DNA of 64,000 bases from Symbiodinium natans (taxonomy: Eukaryota; Sar; Dinophyceae; Suessiales; Symbiodiniaceae): positions 124,501-188,500 of the forward strand of contig CAJNDS010002324.1 in assembly GCA_905221605.1 (NCBI GenBank). The letters are read 5' to 3'. Numbering within the stretch: position 1 is the first letter of the stretch; each line of letters starts with the position of its first letter. The notes under the pieces were generated by a model. It saw only the letters and a list, made by a program, of their open reading frames with translations. It was not told where the DNA came from and did no database searches. This document shows, one piece after another, positions 24,686 to 36,670 of this stretch. The position numbers were made by a program, and so were the translations under genes.

Positions 24686-25267
24686 CTGCGAGGCTGTGTC
24701 CCTGGTCATGATGGCCTTCGCGGGGGCTTGGAGCAGACTCCCGACTCCGTAGTGCCTGGCTGCCGGGCCGACGTAGCAGAGGAGGACCACCGGCAGCCAC
24801 CAGATCCAGCGAACCAGCAAGTTCGCGAACCCCAGCCACAAAACGGCCACTAAGACTTCGAGCCACCTCCACAGCCTGAGGAGCCACGCGTTCTTCGCAA
24901 AGGCTAGGCTCACCAGCTGCTTGGCACCGTCCTCGAAGGGGTCCTGCGCAGCCTCCTCCGTTGGCGCACCCAGCTGTGCGCTTTGTCGCTTCTGCATCCA
25001 CTTGGCTGCCAGAATTTCCAGACGAATGGCTACAACTGCCGCACTGACAGCGGAGACCAATGCAACCCATGTGAGCCAGTCGGACAGGGTGTTGGCAATC
25101 ACATCCTCGAACGTGATGCGGGATTGCAAGAACTCCTTCATGCCAAGATGAATGGCTCTCCCTTTTTCACAGGCAGTTCTCACGCCGGACAAACCAAACC
25201 CCACGATGAAAAGCGCGACCCCCAAAACCCACGGCCATACCGGCGCCTGCGAGAGCGAAATGTCCAC
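24686..25267 (-). CDS. Exon 3 of A2: first membrane segments
   Basis: Same hydrophobic layout as A1 and A3 and, like A1, 582 bases where A3 has 581. A few replacements (QLGAPTEEA, FEDGAKQ). The end at CAG|GCCC matches A1 and A3. Confidence 0.55.
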
Positions 25268-25740
25268 CTACAACGAGTGAGTGCAATTTCGAGCACGGAA
25301 TGCGCACGGGACGCCGGCGAAAGTACCATCGCGAAGCCAAATGCCACGCTTCGAGACGCGCGGCGTGCTCACGGGACTGTGACTTCAGAAATGATGCCCG
25401 GCCACGAAAGTGCTAGTTATGCACTTCCGTGTCGAGCACGCAGATCCCCTTATAAGGGACGCACGAAGCGAACCCATCCAACACCCCCCAAAAAAAACAG
25501 GAGCGTACGTCCCATGTTTTCGCAACACGGAGCCACCCAAGTGGGTGTTTATACGTAAACAGCCACCCTGGAATCCCGTAGTCAAAGCCCACCTGTGGGT
25601 GAGAGCTGCACGCCCGGGCGTTGAACAACTATCGCAACCTAACCCTCTTTACTCTTCACGTTAGAATCCCTTAGCAACCTTAGCGTTGCCAGGTTACTTG
25701 GGGAAAAACATCGAGAGAACGATCTATGATGTCATGAAGC

Positions 25741-27473
25741 CAGTCTCTTGTTGCCCGTCCTTGGCTTCTGGATCCTTCAGCCGGTCCACGAGTGCGCCAA
25801 AGATGTCAGCCCAACTGGGGCGCCCGCCACAGCCGTCAAGCCAGAGTTGCACATCCGTCTTCGACAAATCCTCCGGCTTTGAGCACTGCAAGTCCACCGC
25901 AGCCTCCTTCCAGGCTTGAGGGACTTCATTCAGGTTGAGATTGCAAACTGTGTCGACCAGGAAGCGGCATTCCACTTTCAAGCCGTCTGTGTCAGCAGCA
26001 CTTGCTTCGAGCCATTGCGCCAGGAGGAGTTGGATGACCTGAACGCCGTCACCTATGGCTGCGTAGTGCAAAGGAGTCCAGCCGCCATCGTCCGCAAGCT
26101 TGAGGCAATCAGGACATTGCTGGGCAAGGAAACGAACGATCTCGATGTTGCCACCACTGGCTGCTTCGTGCAAAGGAGTTTGGCCGCCATCGTCCGCAAG
26201 CTTGAGGCCGTCGGGCCATTGCTGGGCAAGGAAACGAACTATCTCGATGTTGTCACGACTGGCTGCTATGTGCAAAGGAGTTTGGCCGCCATCGTCCGCA
26301 AGCTTGAGGCCGTCGGGCCATTGCTGGGCAAGGAAACGAACTATCTCGATGTTGTCACGACTGGCTGCTATGTGCAAAGGAGTTTGGCCGCCATCGTCCG
26401 CAAGCTTGAGGCCGTCGGGCCATTGCTGGGCAAGGAAACGAACGATCTCGATGTTGCCATGTCTGGCTGCTTCGTGCAAAGGAGTCTGGCCGCCATCGTC
26501 CGCAAGCTTGAGGCCGTCGGGCCATTGCTGAGCAAGGAAACGAACGATCTCGATGTTGCCACCACTGGCTGCTTCGTGCAAAGGAGTTTGGCCCCAGACG
26601 TCAGCAAGCTTGAGGCAATCAGGACATTGCTGGGCAAGGAAACGAACGATCTCGATGTTGTCACGACTGGCTGCTATGTGCAAAGGAGTTTGGCCGCCAT
26701 CGTCCGCAAGCTTGAGGCCGTCGGGCAATTGCTGGGCAAGGAAACGAACTATCTCGATGTTGTCACGACTGGCTGCTATGTGCAAAGGAGTTTGGCCGCC
26801 ATCGTCCGCAAGCTTGAGGCAATCAGGACATTGCTGGGCAAGGAAACGAACTATCTCGATGTTGTCACCACTGGCTGCTGCGTGGAAAGGAGTCCAGCCG
26901 TAGACGTCAGCAAGCTTGAGGCAATCAGGACATTGCTGGGCAAGGAAAAGAACGATCTCGGTGTTGTTACTATCGGCTGCTTTGTGCAAAGGAGTCTCGC
27001 CCCAGACGTCAGCAAGCTTGAGGCCATCAGGCCATTGCTGGGCAAGGAAACGAACGATCTCGGTGTCGCCATGACTGGCTGCAGCGTGCAGAAGTGTAAC
27101 GCCCCAACGGTCCGCAACCGTGAGGCCCTTGGGCCACTGCAGCAGGAGGAACCGAACAAGCTCCATGCTGCCGTTCCAGGCTGCGTAGTGCAAAGGAGTC
27201 TCGCCCCTGCCGTCACCAAGCTTGAGTCCGTCGGGCCACTGGTCAAACAGAAGCTTCACGAGCTCGATGCTGCCGTTGCGGCAAGCGAGGTGCAACGGCA
27301 CCCGGTCCCAACCGTCCGTGGCTTGCGCACCCTCTGGCCAGGCAGTGAGTAGTAACCGCACGACAGCGACATCTCCCTGCAAGCTGGCTTCATGCAGCAG
27401 AGTGGACTTCTCCCCATACTCATCGAAGAACACCATGTCGTTGGCGCCCGTGAAGCTGCCACTGGCCAGAAGC
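25741..27473 (-). CDS. Ankyrin exon of copy A2 (expanded array of about 14 repeats)
   Basis: Uninterrupted frame of about 570 codons. Repeats 7 to 14 are near-identical 34-residue units (IEIVRFLAQQ then DGLKLADDGGQTPLH), encoded by 102-base units that recur at exact spacing, for example at 26204 and 26306. Trp-Pro-Asp-Gly alternates with Cys-Pro-Asp-Cys in the second helix turn. The linker after the array is shorter by a few residues than in A3. In-frame TAG at 25724 falls just beyond the inferred splice donor, so it may be harmless. Confidence 0.85.
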
Positions 27474-27613
27474 CTGCCCGGGCGAATTTAAAGAGTTTCG
27501 GGCTTTTGGGGCCTGGGCTGATCAACAACAAGCCATAAGCCAGAACGTCTATTCGGTCTATCGCAAATCGAAAACCCACCGCCACCACTATGCCAAGACC
27601 AAAAGCCCGTAGC

Positions 27614-27720
27614 CTCTGAACTGCATCTGCATCGCCGGCGCTCACGGCTGCAAAGAGCTCGTCCTTGGGCCCGGCTGACGCGGCCAAGCTGCAGAGCCAT
27701 AGCACAGGCCAGCGATACAT
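27614..27720 (-). CDS. Exon 1 of A2: leader peptide
   Basis: Same leader as A1 and A3, with one replacement (GDADAVQR for GDAQAVQR). Followed by AG|GCTACG, the same GC-type donor, and a 140-base intron to 27473. Confidence 0.65.
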
Positions 27721-28391
27721 CTTTCCGGTACCCTCTACTACCCTACGGACTCTAGACAATTTACATAATGATTATAACGTCTGAATGTGGTGCTGCTGCG
27801 CAGTTCGCAGCAAAAGGCTCGAGACGTGCCTCGAGCAGAAGGGCTTTGACAAGAGGCGGGTGCCATTCCGAAGGTCTTACAGGTCCCATGGGGCCTGGGA
27901 CTTGGGGGGGCCTTGCGGCGGCAAGGTGCTCCCGTACAATACCCCGAAGACGAGGTCGGAGCCGAACATTTCGTGCTGTGAGCGCTCCGCGTCTCGGCCT
28001 CGCGCTGATCCAAGCGAAGCGTATTCAGCCCAGGGCCAGTCGAGGTGTTTCGGATTTTCAGGTGATGGCGGCAAGCTAAGTTCCTTCAGGTTGGCGGCCG
28101 GAGTTCATGCTCTGGTTTGTTTAGATATGGATGATTTGGAAGTCTTTGGGGCGTGGAAGCCTGCCCCAAAAGCCCGACGCCGCACTACGCCGCAATCACG
28201 CACAGCCCCGATGCGACATTTTCAGGAAAGCTCGGGACTTCAGTACGGGGCGCAGGGGGAGTCCCTTTCGAGCCTTGCTCCCCCCAAACTCCGAAAGCCC
28301 TCTAAAATTGAATGAACCCAAAATTGCCGAACCCCAGCCCAAAGACCTCCAAACCCGGAGCCCTGGACCCGCCGGGCTGAGCTTTCCGCCA

Positions 28392-28625
28392 CGCCTGCTG
28401 GTCTGCTCGACTACCAGTTCCCCCCCCCCCCCCACCCCACCACAAGCTTACCTCAGTGGAAGATAGTGGTTTAAGATCAGCTTCATAGGGCTCACCGGCC
28501 ATTGTCAGGGCATGAAACGGTAGGCATTGCACATTTTCGCAGTCGCAGGAAACATGCCTCGACAAGTGCTGAGTTCGAGCCCCCGACACTGTTGTGGCAG
28601 CCCTAAACCCTAAACCCCTAAGTCC
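28392..28625. repeat. Dispersed short repeat S (right part of A2)
   Basis: Nearly identical to the copy at 8205, with the box GTTCGAGCC at 28573-28581 and a CCCTAAA tail. Confidence 0.75.
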
Positions 28626-29549
28626 CAAACCATGACCCTAAACACCTAAACACCTGAACCCTAAACCCCTAAAGCCTGAAATCTACTTAAGTACTTAAAG
28701 CTCCTGAGGAGTCCGGAGGGAAACTGCCCGCAATCTCGCCTTGAGCAGCAGGCGGACCACCTCCTGGTGGGCCTGGGTGGATGTGAGAGATTCGGGGGAG
28801 GGCTCAGGCTTTAGGGAACGGGGTTGTGTCGTAAAAGAGCGCCAACCCTAAACCCAAAACGTTCCCCCCCCCCGCCCCAACCCGCCAAAGCCTAAAAGCA
28901 CCAACATCCTGAATGAAGGCCCTCATAAACTCTTAAGAGCCCCTTTCAGGCCCTAAACCCCCCCTGTTAAGGGCCCCAAAATGCCAAGGAAACCCGAGCT
29001 GCCAACGCCAGGGCCTTCCATTCACGAGGTTCCTCGGAGCTGGAAGGGTTTGGGGTTTGGGGTTTGGGGTTTGGGGCTTGGGGTTTGGGGTTTGGGGCTT
29101 GGGGCTTATAGGGTTTAGGGTTTAGGGTTGAGGGAGTAATTCGGGTTTAGGGTTTGGACATAAGGTGTAGGGTTGACATCGGTTGGCAAGCTGATGTGTG
29201 CTCTCCCTTTCGCAACCTTGGCCACATGAACCTTATAATTGGGATAGCCCTAAGCCCTATTACTATGAGAACTTCTAAAGGTTCGGGTAGTCCGAAGTTC
29301 GCTGCCCGATGCCCCCAAGCCCTGGGGAGTGAAAACAAGATTGGTAACTCACCTTCTGTCCTCACAAAGGCCTCGCTGAAAGGCGTCCACCTGAATCGCC
29401 CTAACAAACCCTGCAGTCACGTCACCCCCAAACCGCAACCAACAAAAACTCGAAACCTGCCTCCCCCGAAGACCGACACCACGTACAGACGGACCCAAAT
29501 TACATGGTAAGCCTACAGACGTGAGCAAATGCAGCATGTTCGGGACATC

Positions 29550-31980
29550 CCCTATCTGTTCCGGTGTGGGTGCCTGGGAAAATGCCGCATTTTCTTACGT
29601 GTTCAGAAACTGCCCGGGGCATTCTTCCGCTACGTCACCAGCTTCTATAGGCTAATATGGCCTTTTAGAGCATACACTGAAGTTCTTGCAACGCGAGAAT
29701 TCTTTGGCAAACCGATGTCCCGCCACGCCAAAGCTGCAGCCGAGAGCCCGGCTTCCACACGCTAGAGGTCACAAGAAGTCGACTTTTCCGCATTCTCCAG
29801 GTTGCTCTCCAGAAAAATGAAGAAGAATGCTCTGAGGATCGGTTTTTGTGATAATGCCTACACAGAAACTGCCCTGGGCCACGTACGTAGGCCCTGTAGG
29901 CGTTTTCACAACAATGGGGGGATTTCGGGACTTCTTCGGTGTGGAGAGACGGCGACCCCTGTAAAAAACGCCAAGCTGATGTCCCAAGCTTGCAGTGAGA
30001 GCCCCCAAAAGCGTTGAAGGCCGGGTTTTGAACGGCTTCGGGCCCAAGGGTTGCTGAGGCTTTTCTCTGGGCTGATGGCTTCAAACCCCGAAGCCCCCGG
30101 CCCTAAACCCCGACTGTGTCCAGTGCAGGCGCAAGCTGAGCGCCGACGCTGCGAGGACAACATCGCGAGAACATGGCCTTGTCGCAGGGTGCAAAGGTTG
30201 AGGATCTGCAAATCAGATCACTTCAGTGAATTTCGGAAAGGTTGGGCTCAGGGTTGCTTTTTCGCGGTTTGAGCTCCAGGGACGCAGCCTTTGCAGAGCA
30301 GAGCAAACCCATAACGAACTTGTCGGGGCCCTTGCGCCCACGTGCGAGCCGCGGAGCCGCGGAGTCGCGGAGCCGCGGAGTCGCGGAGCAGATCCTCCAA
30401 GCAAGTCCGCCTTCTCGTCTAGGCTTGAATGACCGTCATGCCAGAACAAGCACAAGTTATGAGCAAGTGCGCAATGTGTCACAGGTGCGGCTGGCCGTTC
30501 TAGCCGCTGAGTTGGCTCGCATCCCCAGGACTCAGCCGAAGGCCTCCCAGAAGACGACCCAAACAGAGCAGTTCTTCTTGATTCCTTGGAACCCCCCCAA
30601 AAAAAGTACCCCCCAAAAGAACACTTTCACTATGCCAACCTCCCCACCTCTGTCCCCATGAAGCTCGGAAGCCAAGATCGATGAAGGCACGAAGAAGGCG
30701 CCCAACCCTCGGCGATGGTCGGGAATTTTACCCATTTTTGGGGAGCTGAGAGCTTCTTCAACCTTACAAATCCCTCAATCTGGGCTACCTCTGAGCTTCA
30801 TTCAGAGTTCAGCAATGTGCGCTTCAGCGGCTTCGGTTTTCAGGCTGTTGGTGAGGATCTTAGGTTTCTGGGCTGGGGATTTGGCGTTGAGGGTTTTGAG
30901 CATCTTGGAGTTTCAGGGGTTTGGCGCCCCAGGATTCGTTTCTGGCTCTCGCGGAAAAGGAGGCTTCGAAGGGGGCCGAAGGTTCACGGCTTTTAGGGTT
31001 CGTTGGTTGGGGAGGGTTTAAGGTGCAGTTAGGGGGTAGCATTGGTGCCTTGCGAAGGGGTTGCCGAGTGCCGGGGTTGCACAGAGATCCCCCACCCGAG
31101 CTTACGTTTTGAGAGCTCAATCGCTAAAGCTTCTCTGGACTTCAAAGCATGGAAAACTCAACTTTTTCACAGGTGGCTGTAGTTGTAAGAGCAAACCCTC
31201 ATCATCTAAAACAACCCAAAGCCCGAAACCCTGAACCACCCCCCCCCCCCCCCCTCCAAAAAAAAAAAACAGAAAAGAAACAAGTAACACAAAGAACAAT
31301 AATAAAACATAACTGCCAACGCCAACCCTAAACCTCCGAAGTATCCGCACACGACAAGATGGACAGAGGCAACTAGGCCACACGTCTGTCCCTGCAGTCC
31401 CTGCGAGGCTCGGCCCCGGGCTGGGCTGAGCAATCCTCCGCACCTGCTGGTCTGCTCGTCTACCAGTTCCCCTTCCCTCCCCCCCACATGCTTGCCTCAG
31501 CGGAAGATTGGGTTTGTTAAATCTGTGTGAGCGCTTACCGGCCATTGTGGCATGGAACGGTCGACCTGGTAGACCCTAAACCCTTAACCCTATACCCTAA
31601 ACCCTAAACCCCAGAGGGGAGTATGGGGGACATGAGCTCAACAGACCTTGCAGATTTTCGCAATCGTCTGATGCCTCGACGAGAGCTGAGGTCGAGCCCC
31701 GACAATTTTTTTGTGGCAGCCCGAAACTCCAAAACCCCTAAACCATTATTTAACCATGACCCCGTTTCTAAACACCTGAACCCTGAACCCTAAAGCTTCA
31801 AAGGAGTCCGGAGGGAAGCTGCCTGCATCTCGCCTTGGCGGATGGGGCTCTGGAGCAGGTCCAGGTTGTATGGTTTGGGGTTGGAGGTTCAGGGCGTTTA
31901 AAGCTTGGGGTTCGAAGTTTGGAGCCAGTACACCTCTTTGAGGAAACATTCAGATACAGCATGAACCTTGGACCCCAATC
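29550..31980. other. Mostly unique sequence between A2 and B3, no confirmed gene
   Basis: 29550-30700 is the least repetitive stretch of the window. A plus-strand open frame at 29529-29765 (78 codons, with FFRYVTSFYRLIWPFRAY) could be a gene remnant but has no support beyond composition. 30346-30390 holds five 8-base units GCGGAGCC/GCGGAGTC. 30840-31130 is a copy of the module at 13850. 31230-31270 is poly-C followed by poly-A. Confidence 0.5.
31395..31745. repeat. Dispersed short repeat S, with inserted telomere-like bases
   Basis: Contains the CTGGTCTGCTCGTCTACCAG start, the CCTCAGCGGAAGAT motif and the GGTCGAGCC box near 31690, but a CCCTAAA-type stretch of about 80 bases (31571-31645) splits its middle. 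Confidence 0.65.
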
Positions 31981-33187
31981 CCAAAACGTCCCCCTAGCGG
32001 AGCAGATTCCCCCCCGCCCGCCCGCCTCCCCCCCCCCCCTTCCCTCCCCCCCCCAACCCCCCACCCCGCCCAACTCTCCAACCCCCCCAAAACCTAAAGC
32101 CCGAATCCCCCCAAAATCCTAGAGCCCTTAAAAGCCTTCAAAACCCTTAAAGCCCAGCTCTTAAAGCCCCTTTCAGACCCAACACCGAACAACCCTGCAG
32201 ACACCCAACATAACGTTCATCACACGTCTCCCCCCACCCAAACCCCAACAAAGAAAGGTTCGAAACCTGACCCCCCCCAAGACCGACAACACGTACACAC
32301 ACAGAGGCCCAAACAGACATGGCATGCCTACAGGAGCCGACAGCGCATGCAGCATGTTCGGGACTCGGTGTGGAGAGACGGTTACCGACATCTTGTGGCC
32401 CCTAAGCCCAGGAAACTCCAAAGCCAAAGGGTTCCCTGAGGGAGCCTTCAGCACGGAGGAAATCCCACCCCTACAAGATCCTAGGCCATGCCACCCTCGG
32501 CCCCGTTCAGTTCCTCAAAGCTTTTTGGGCGCCACCCTAAAACACTGAACTTTAGCTTAAACACTTTGGAGTCAGAAGGCTGGAGACCCCTTATAGGCCC
32601 TCCCCCAAACCCCGATAAGGTTCTAGCAGGAAAGACGTTCAGGGGCCCCGACTCGACTTCGAGACGGGCGTTTGCAGATCGCCATAGCGGCCGCCCTGTC
32701 GTCTTCTGTTGGAGATGGCGGGCTTCGGGGTTGCAGGGGGATGTTTTGAGGGTGTTGTTGGGTCCAGGTGCAGGAGTTTGGGAGCTTAGGGTTCTGGGTC
32801 GTGGGACGTAATGTTCAGCAGATGCCGGCACAAAGAAGCCCGACACTCAACACTAGATGACAACATGTACAAGAAAGTTCGCGACTTCGGTGACGCGGGC
32901 TCTTTCAAATTCTGCGGCCCTGATACTTGGAGAATCATGGGTAAGTCTAAGACGTAGTAGGGTTTAAACGCAGGCTAACTGTAGTCGCCCTGCTTGTAAA
33001 AACTCCAAGTACCACAAATCCGTAAACCCTTCGACTTAAACCCTCCCTATACATCCTCAACCCTTGCACACTTCTCTTGAAAGGACCCGTGAGCCTCCGA
33101 GCAAGGCGCAGTCGCGCACAAGCGGCGGGCCTGGAGTTTCACGCGTTTCTGCTTCCGGGGGGTTGATGAAGGGTTTGTGGGGTTTAT

Positions 33188-33536
33188 TGTGTGTGTGTGT
33201 GTGTGTGTGTGTCTGTGTGTCTGTGTGTCTGTGTGTCTGTGTGTCTGTGTGTCTGTGTGTCTGTGTGTCTGTGTGTCTGTGTGTCTGTGTGTCTGTGTGT
33301 CTGGGTGTCTGTGTGTCTGTGTGTCTGTGTGTCTGTGTGTCTGTGTGTCTGTGTGTCTGTGTGTGTGTGTGTGTGTGTGTGTCTGTGTGTCTGTGTGTGT
33401 GTGTGTGTCTGTGTGTCTGTGTGTCTGTGTGTCTGTGTGTCTGTGTGTGTGTGTGTGTGTGTTTGTGTGTTTGCGTGTTTGTGTGTTTGTGTGTTTGTGT
33501 GTTTGTGTGTTTGTGTGTTTGTGTGTTTGTGTGTTT

Positions 33537-33575
<39 letters not shown>

Positions 33576-33576
33576 T
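33188..33576. repeat. Expanded TG-rich satellite with 8-base periods in B3
   Basis: TG run, then repeated TGTGTGTC units to about 33450, then repeated TGTGTGTT units to about 33545, then TG again. Open frames here (poly Val-Cys and poly Thr-His) are artefacts of the repeat. It has replaced about 300 bases of the module present in the other B copies. Confidence 0.95.
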
Positions 33577-34014
33577 GTGTGGGTGGGCTTCGCCCGACAC
33601 TCTATAAACCCGGAACCCCTGACTCGTCTCCTGAGATTTCGCGATTTGTGGAAGGGCTTCTGCGGGCGCTTGTAAGCTTCATGAAGCGGTATGCCCCATT
33701 CCGAAACTCTGGGAAGTCGCTACGCCGCTACGTGCAAGGCGAGACCCCCGAAAGCTCAAAGCTTAGCCGAGTCTATGCGTGGAGATCCAGTCTAGTAGCT
33801 TACAACCCCTTTAAAATCTCTGAATCATCTCTATATACCTGTCAGGACAAAATGATGAGTTCAAGCCGAACTCAAAGATCATAAGCCAGGCCCCGAAATC
33901 CCAAAGCTCAATTTTCCTTCTTTGTCGTGGACATCCGCTCTCACTGCAACCTCGGCCGCTTCCGATCCTCCAGCAAGGTGACGATCTCACCATGGCCTGC
34001 TTTGGAGGCCAGCG

Positions 34015-35350
34015 TCAGAGCCGTCCTGCCTTTGTGGTCGGCCAGGTCCTTGTCCGCGCCGGCCTCCAGCAGCAAAAAACGAGCAACTCCGGCATGACGT
34101 GGCTTGTCCTGTCCTTGTCAGCGCCCGCTTCCACCAGTAACCGGGCCACTTCCACACGGCCCCTTGCAGAGGCCAGGATCAACGCGGTGTAGCCCATGTT
34201 CCTGGCCAGGTCTTTGCTGGCACCGGCCTCCAGCAACAGCAAGACTGTCTCAAGATGACCTTTGCCAGAGGCCAGAATCAGGGCAGTGCAGCCTTCGCTG
34301 TCGGCCAGGTCCGTGTCAGCACCGGCTTCCAGCAGCACCCTCACTGTCTGCGAATGTCCATTAAGAGAGGCAACTATCAGAGCCGTGACGCCGTGGTCGG
34401 TGGCCAGGTCCTTTTTGGCACCTGCGTCCAGTAGCACTTTCGCAGTGTTGGAGTGGCCTTTCTGAGAGGCAAGCATCAGAGCCGTGAAGCCCTGGTTCAT
34501 GGCCAGGTCCCTGTCGGCGCCAGCGCCCAGAAGCACTTTCGCAGTCTCCGAATTTCCTTTATCAGAGGCCACAATCAAAGCTGTCCTGCCCTGACGGTCC
34601 TCGGCCCAGTCCTTATAGGCACTGGCCTCCAACAAAAGCTGCACAAGATCCACGTGGCCTTGGTGTGACGCTGCCCATAGAGGCTGTACAACACATGGAG
34701 GCTGCCCAGCTGCCTGTCGAAACTTGCCGGCCTTGTGGATGTCTGCACGTGCCTCCAGCAGCAAGCGCGCGTTTTCAAGTCGGCCAAAAACGGATGCAGC
34801 GACAAGCGGTGTTTTGCCATGTGCGTCCTCCAAGTCGGGGTCCTGAGGAGGGGACGTTGGGGCGGCTTCAAGGTTTGAGGGGTTTGCGGGAGGTTTCCGG
34901 GTTCGGCGGGCCTACTCCCCAAAACTCCGAGTCCTGTGGCCGCAGCAATAAGAACTCGACCTGGAAAGAAAAGATGCGCAGCTACGAACCTATTGCTGAA
35001 CTCACAACGACTCAGTGCAATAAGCAAACAGATGGTTTCGTTGACCCTGCCTGAGCAGGGGAAACATGTCTGGCGCCCAAGGTCAGTACTGTCGCTGCTC
35101 TTGGGGAAGGGCTGCGGAGAGGTGTCTTGAGAATTTGGAGTACCAAAGAGTTCATAGAGGCGTGCAGCTCGGCATTGTCATCCAAGATTGCGTCGGTGCC
35201 ATTTAGAAGCAGCCTCTGCCTGAATCGCGGCGGCAGGCCATACTGGTGATTCAGGAGGTTCAGGAGCTGCTTGAGGGCCTTCATGCTGCTCACCTCCTCG
35301 AGAGGCACTGCGGCCACTTCCTCCCCTGACATCTGGATCACCCGCAGCAT
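34015..35350 (-). CDS. Ubiquitin-like plus ankyrin-repeat protein (copy in B3, C-terminus truncated)
   Basis: Exon 1 (35051-35350, 100 codons) starts MLRVIQMSGEEV and encodes a ubiquitin-like fold with the signature LPPRFRQRLLLNG, then D.AELHASMNSLVLQIL. Exon 2 (34015-34842) encodes about eight ankyrin repeats of 33 residues (GHLETVLLLLEAGASKDLA type). The intron between them starts GCAGGG and ends CCTCAG, both in phase 0. Compared with 41860-44176, about half the repeats are missing and 37 bases are deleted near 34097, which shifts the frame and replaces the last repeat and the basic tail by about 27 unrelated residues. Such proteins are abundant in Symbiodiniaceae; the ubiquitin-like part may link ankyrin-bound targets to turnover or signalling, but that is inference. 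Confidence 0.75.
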
Positions 35351-35959
35351 CGTGCAAGAGAGCAGGCGTCAGGAATACTAACTGCTACAGTGCTACAGCC
35401 GGAACTGCTGGAGAACATGACAAGTCCGATCAAAGAGTTCACAGCCCCTTCAAACCGCGCGGATAGACTCCCCGAATTAATCCCCCGCTTTTTCCCCTGC
35501 TCTTCTACACAAGTAGAAGACACTCCGACATGTTCTTCACTACTTCTTTGACTCGTGCTTAAGCTAAGCCCGCTACGGGCAGCTTCGCCGCTCTTTTGAG
35601 GGAGTTGGGGTTCAGGGTCGCAAGCCAGGTTAAGGCCCCCAAAGCCCTCCCGCCACCTACACACGCACATACGTCCCAAGCCTCATCGAGTTGCACGCTC
35701 CCCCCCAGCTTCCGGCGGCATCGGAGGCATCGGCCTCACGCTTGGGATGAGTTGACAAGGCTTCACAAGAGCTTTGCAAGGTCCATTTTTCCAGGACTGC
35801 AGGCTCTGTGCCTAGTGAAGGGGTTGCCGGGGTTGCAGTGGGACCCCTCACCACTGAGAGGTCAATCGGAAGCCTCAACCCAAACCCTCCACAACCCCTG
35901 TAGAAACGCCCCAAAGCCCTAAACCCTGAACCCTTAAATTGCCAAACCCCAGCCCTGTC

Positions 35960-36135
35960 CCCAAACGCTGCAATGCCTGCAAGGTTGGCCAGCCCAGTCC
36001 CTCCCCCTCCCCTCCCCTCCCACAAGTTTGCCTCAGTGGAAGATTGGTGTTTTAAATCTTGTTTTAGGGCCCACCGGCAGTTGTCAGACTTTTCAGGGGA
36101 AACATGCCTCGACAAGAGCCGAGGTCGAGCCCCGA
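35960..36135. repeat. Dispersed short repeat S
   Basis: GCCTGCAAGGTTGGCCAGCC start, CCTCAGTGGAAGATTGG, a shortened middle and GGTCGAGCC near 36118, followed by CCCTAAA-type bases. Confidence 0.65.
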
Positions 36136-36553
36136 CCCTAAACTCTCAGCCCCTAAACCCTGAACCCTAAGCCCCTAAACCCTGCAAAACCCCATAATCC
36201 TAAACTCTCAAGCTCCCAAGAAGTCCGGAATAAACTGCCCGTATCTCGCCTTGAGCAGCACGCGGACCACCTCCTGGTGACCGGAGCGGATGTGAGAGGC
36301 CCTGGAGAAGGTTCAGGCACGAAAAACGGTCGGAGGGGTGTGGGCTTTGAAGCGTCATAAAAGTGCATCATTTTTGTTGGAGAAGCAATCACTACACCAT
36401 GAACCCTAAACTCCCTGCACCCTAAACGTCGCCCCTGGCAGAAACGGGAATCTGCTATTGAGCAGAAATTTGCCCCCCCACTCCCCCTACGGAAGCCCCT
36501 GAGCCCTTGAAGCGCCCCAAAGCCCCAACAGAACTGCCCTCGGGTCAAGAATT

Positions 36554-36670
36554 ACTCCCTAAACCCTAAAACCCTAAACCCTAAAACCCTAAAACCCTAA
36601 AACCCTAAAACCCTAAAACCCTAAAACCCTAAAACCCTAAAACCCTAAAACCCTAAAACCCTAAAACCCC
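36554..36670. repeat. CCCTAAAA (8-base) array
   Basis: About 13 units with four A, equal to TTTTAGGG on the other strand. Confidence 0.93.

Larger units (their letters stand above)
22301..27720 (-). pseudogene. Ankyrin-repeat multi-pass membrane gene, copy A2 (several lesions downstream)
   Basis: Exons correspond to A3: 27614-27720, 25741-27473, 24686-25267, 22894-23785, 22514-22751 and 22301-22455. The ankyrin exon is intact and expanded to about 14 repeats. Exon 3 has the extra C shared with A1. Exon 4 carries a 19-base insertion at about 23108-23126 that leads directly to a stop. Exon 5 has TGA where A1 has CGA and A3 has AGA, at about 22741. The donor after the ankyrin exon is TG|GC rather than AG|GC. 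Taken together the membrane half looks dead, while the leader and ankyrin half could still be expressed as a soluble or secreted fragment. Confidence 0.65.
19586..29550. repeat. Segmental duplication block A, copy A2
   Basis: The block begins exactly where a CCCTAAA array ends and ends near the poly-C/GACCGACA module at about 29500. The same array-to-block junction, including a shared interruption AACGCCAATCC inside the array, is present at 55022, so the telomere-like array was copied together with the block. It is the most diverged of the three copies in the ankyrin exon. Confidence 0.92.
31980..35800. repeat. Segmental duplication block B, copy B3 (carries a ubiquitin-ankyrin gene)
   Basis: Same order of landmarks as B1 but with a greatly enlarged TG-rich array (33188-33576) that replaces the module containing GGCAATGCCTCC, and with the gene at 34015-35350 between the GTCAGGACAAAATGATG module and the CA/AAGCCTC module. 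Confidence 0.82.

Noticed and set aside
25724-25726. In-frame TAG at the end of the A2 ankyrin exon as a lesion
   Set aside because: With the donor at 25740 this codon lies in the intron, so it is not evidence of decay.
33064-33884. Open frames of Val-Cys or Thr-His repeats
   Set aside because: Direct translation of the TG satellite.
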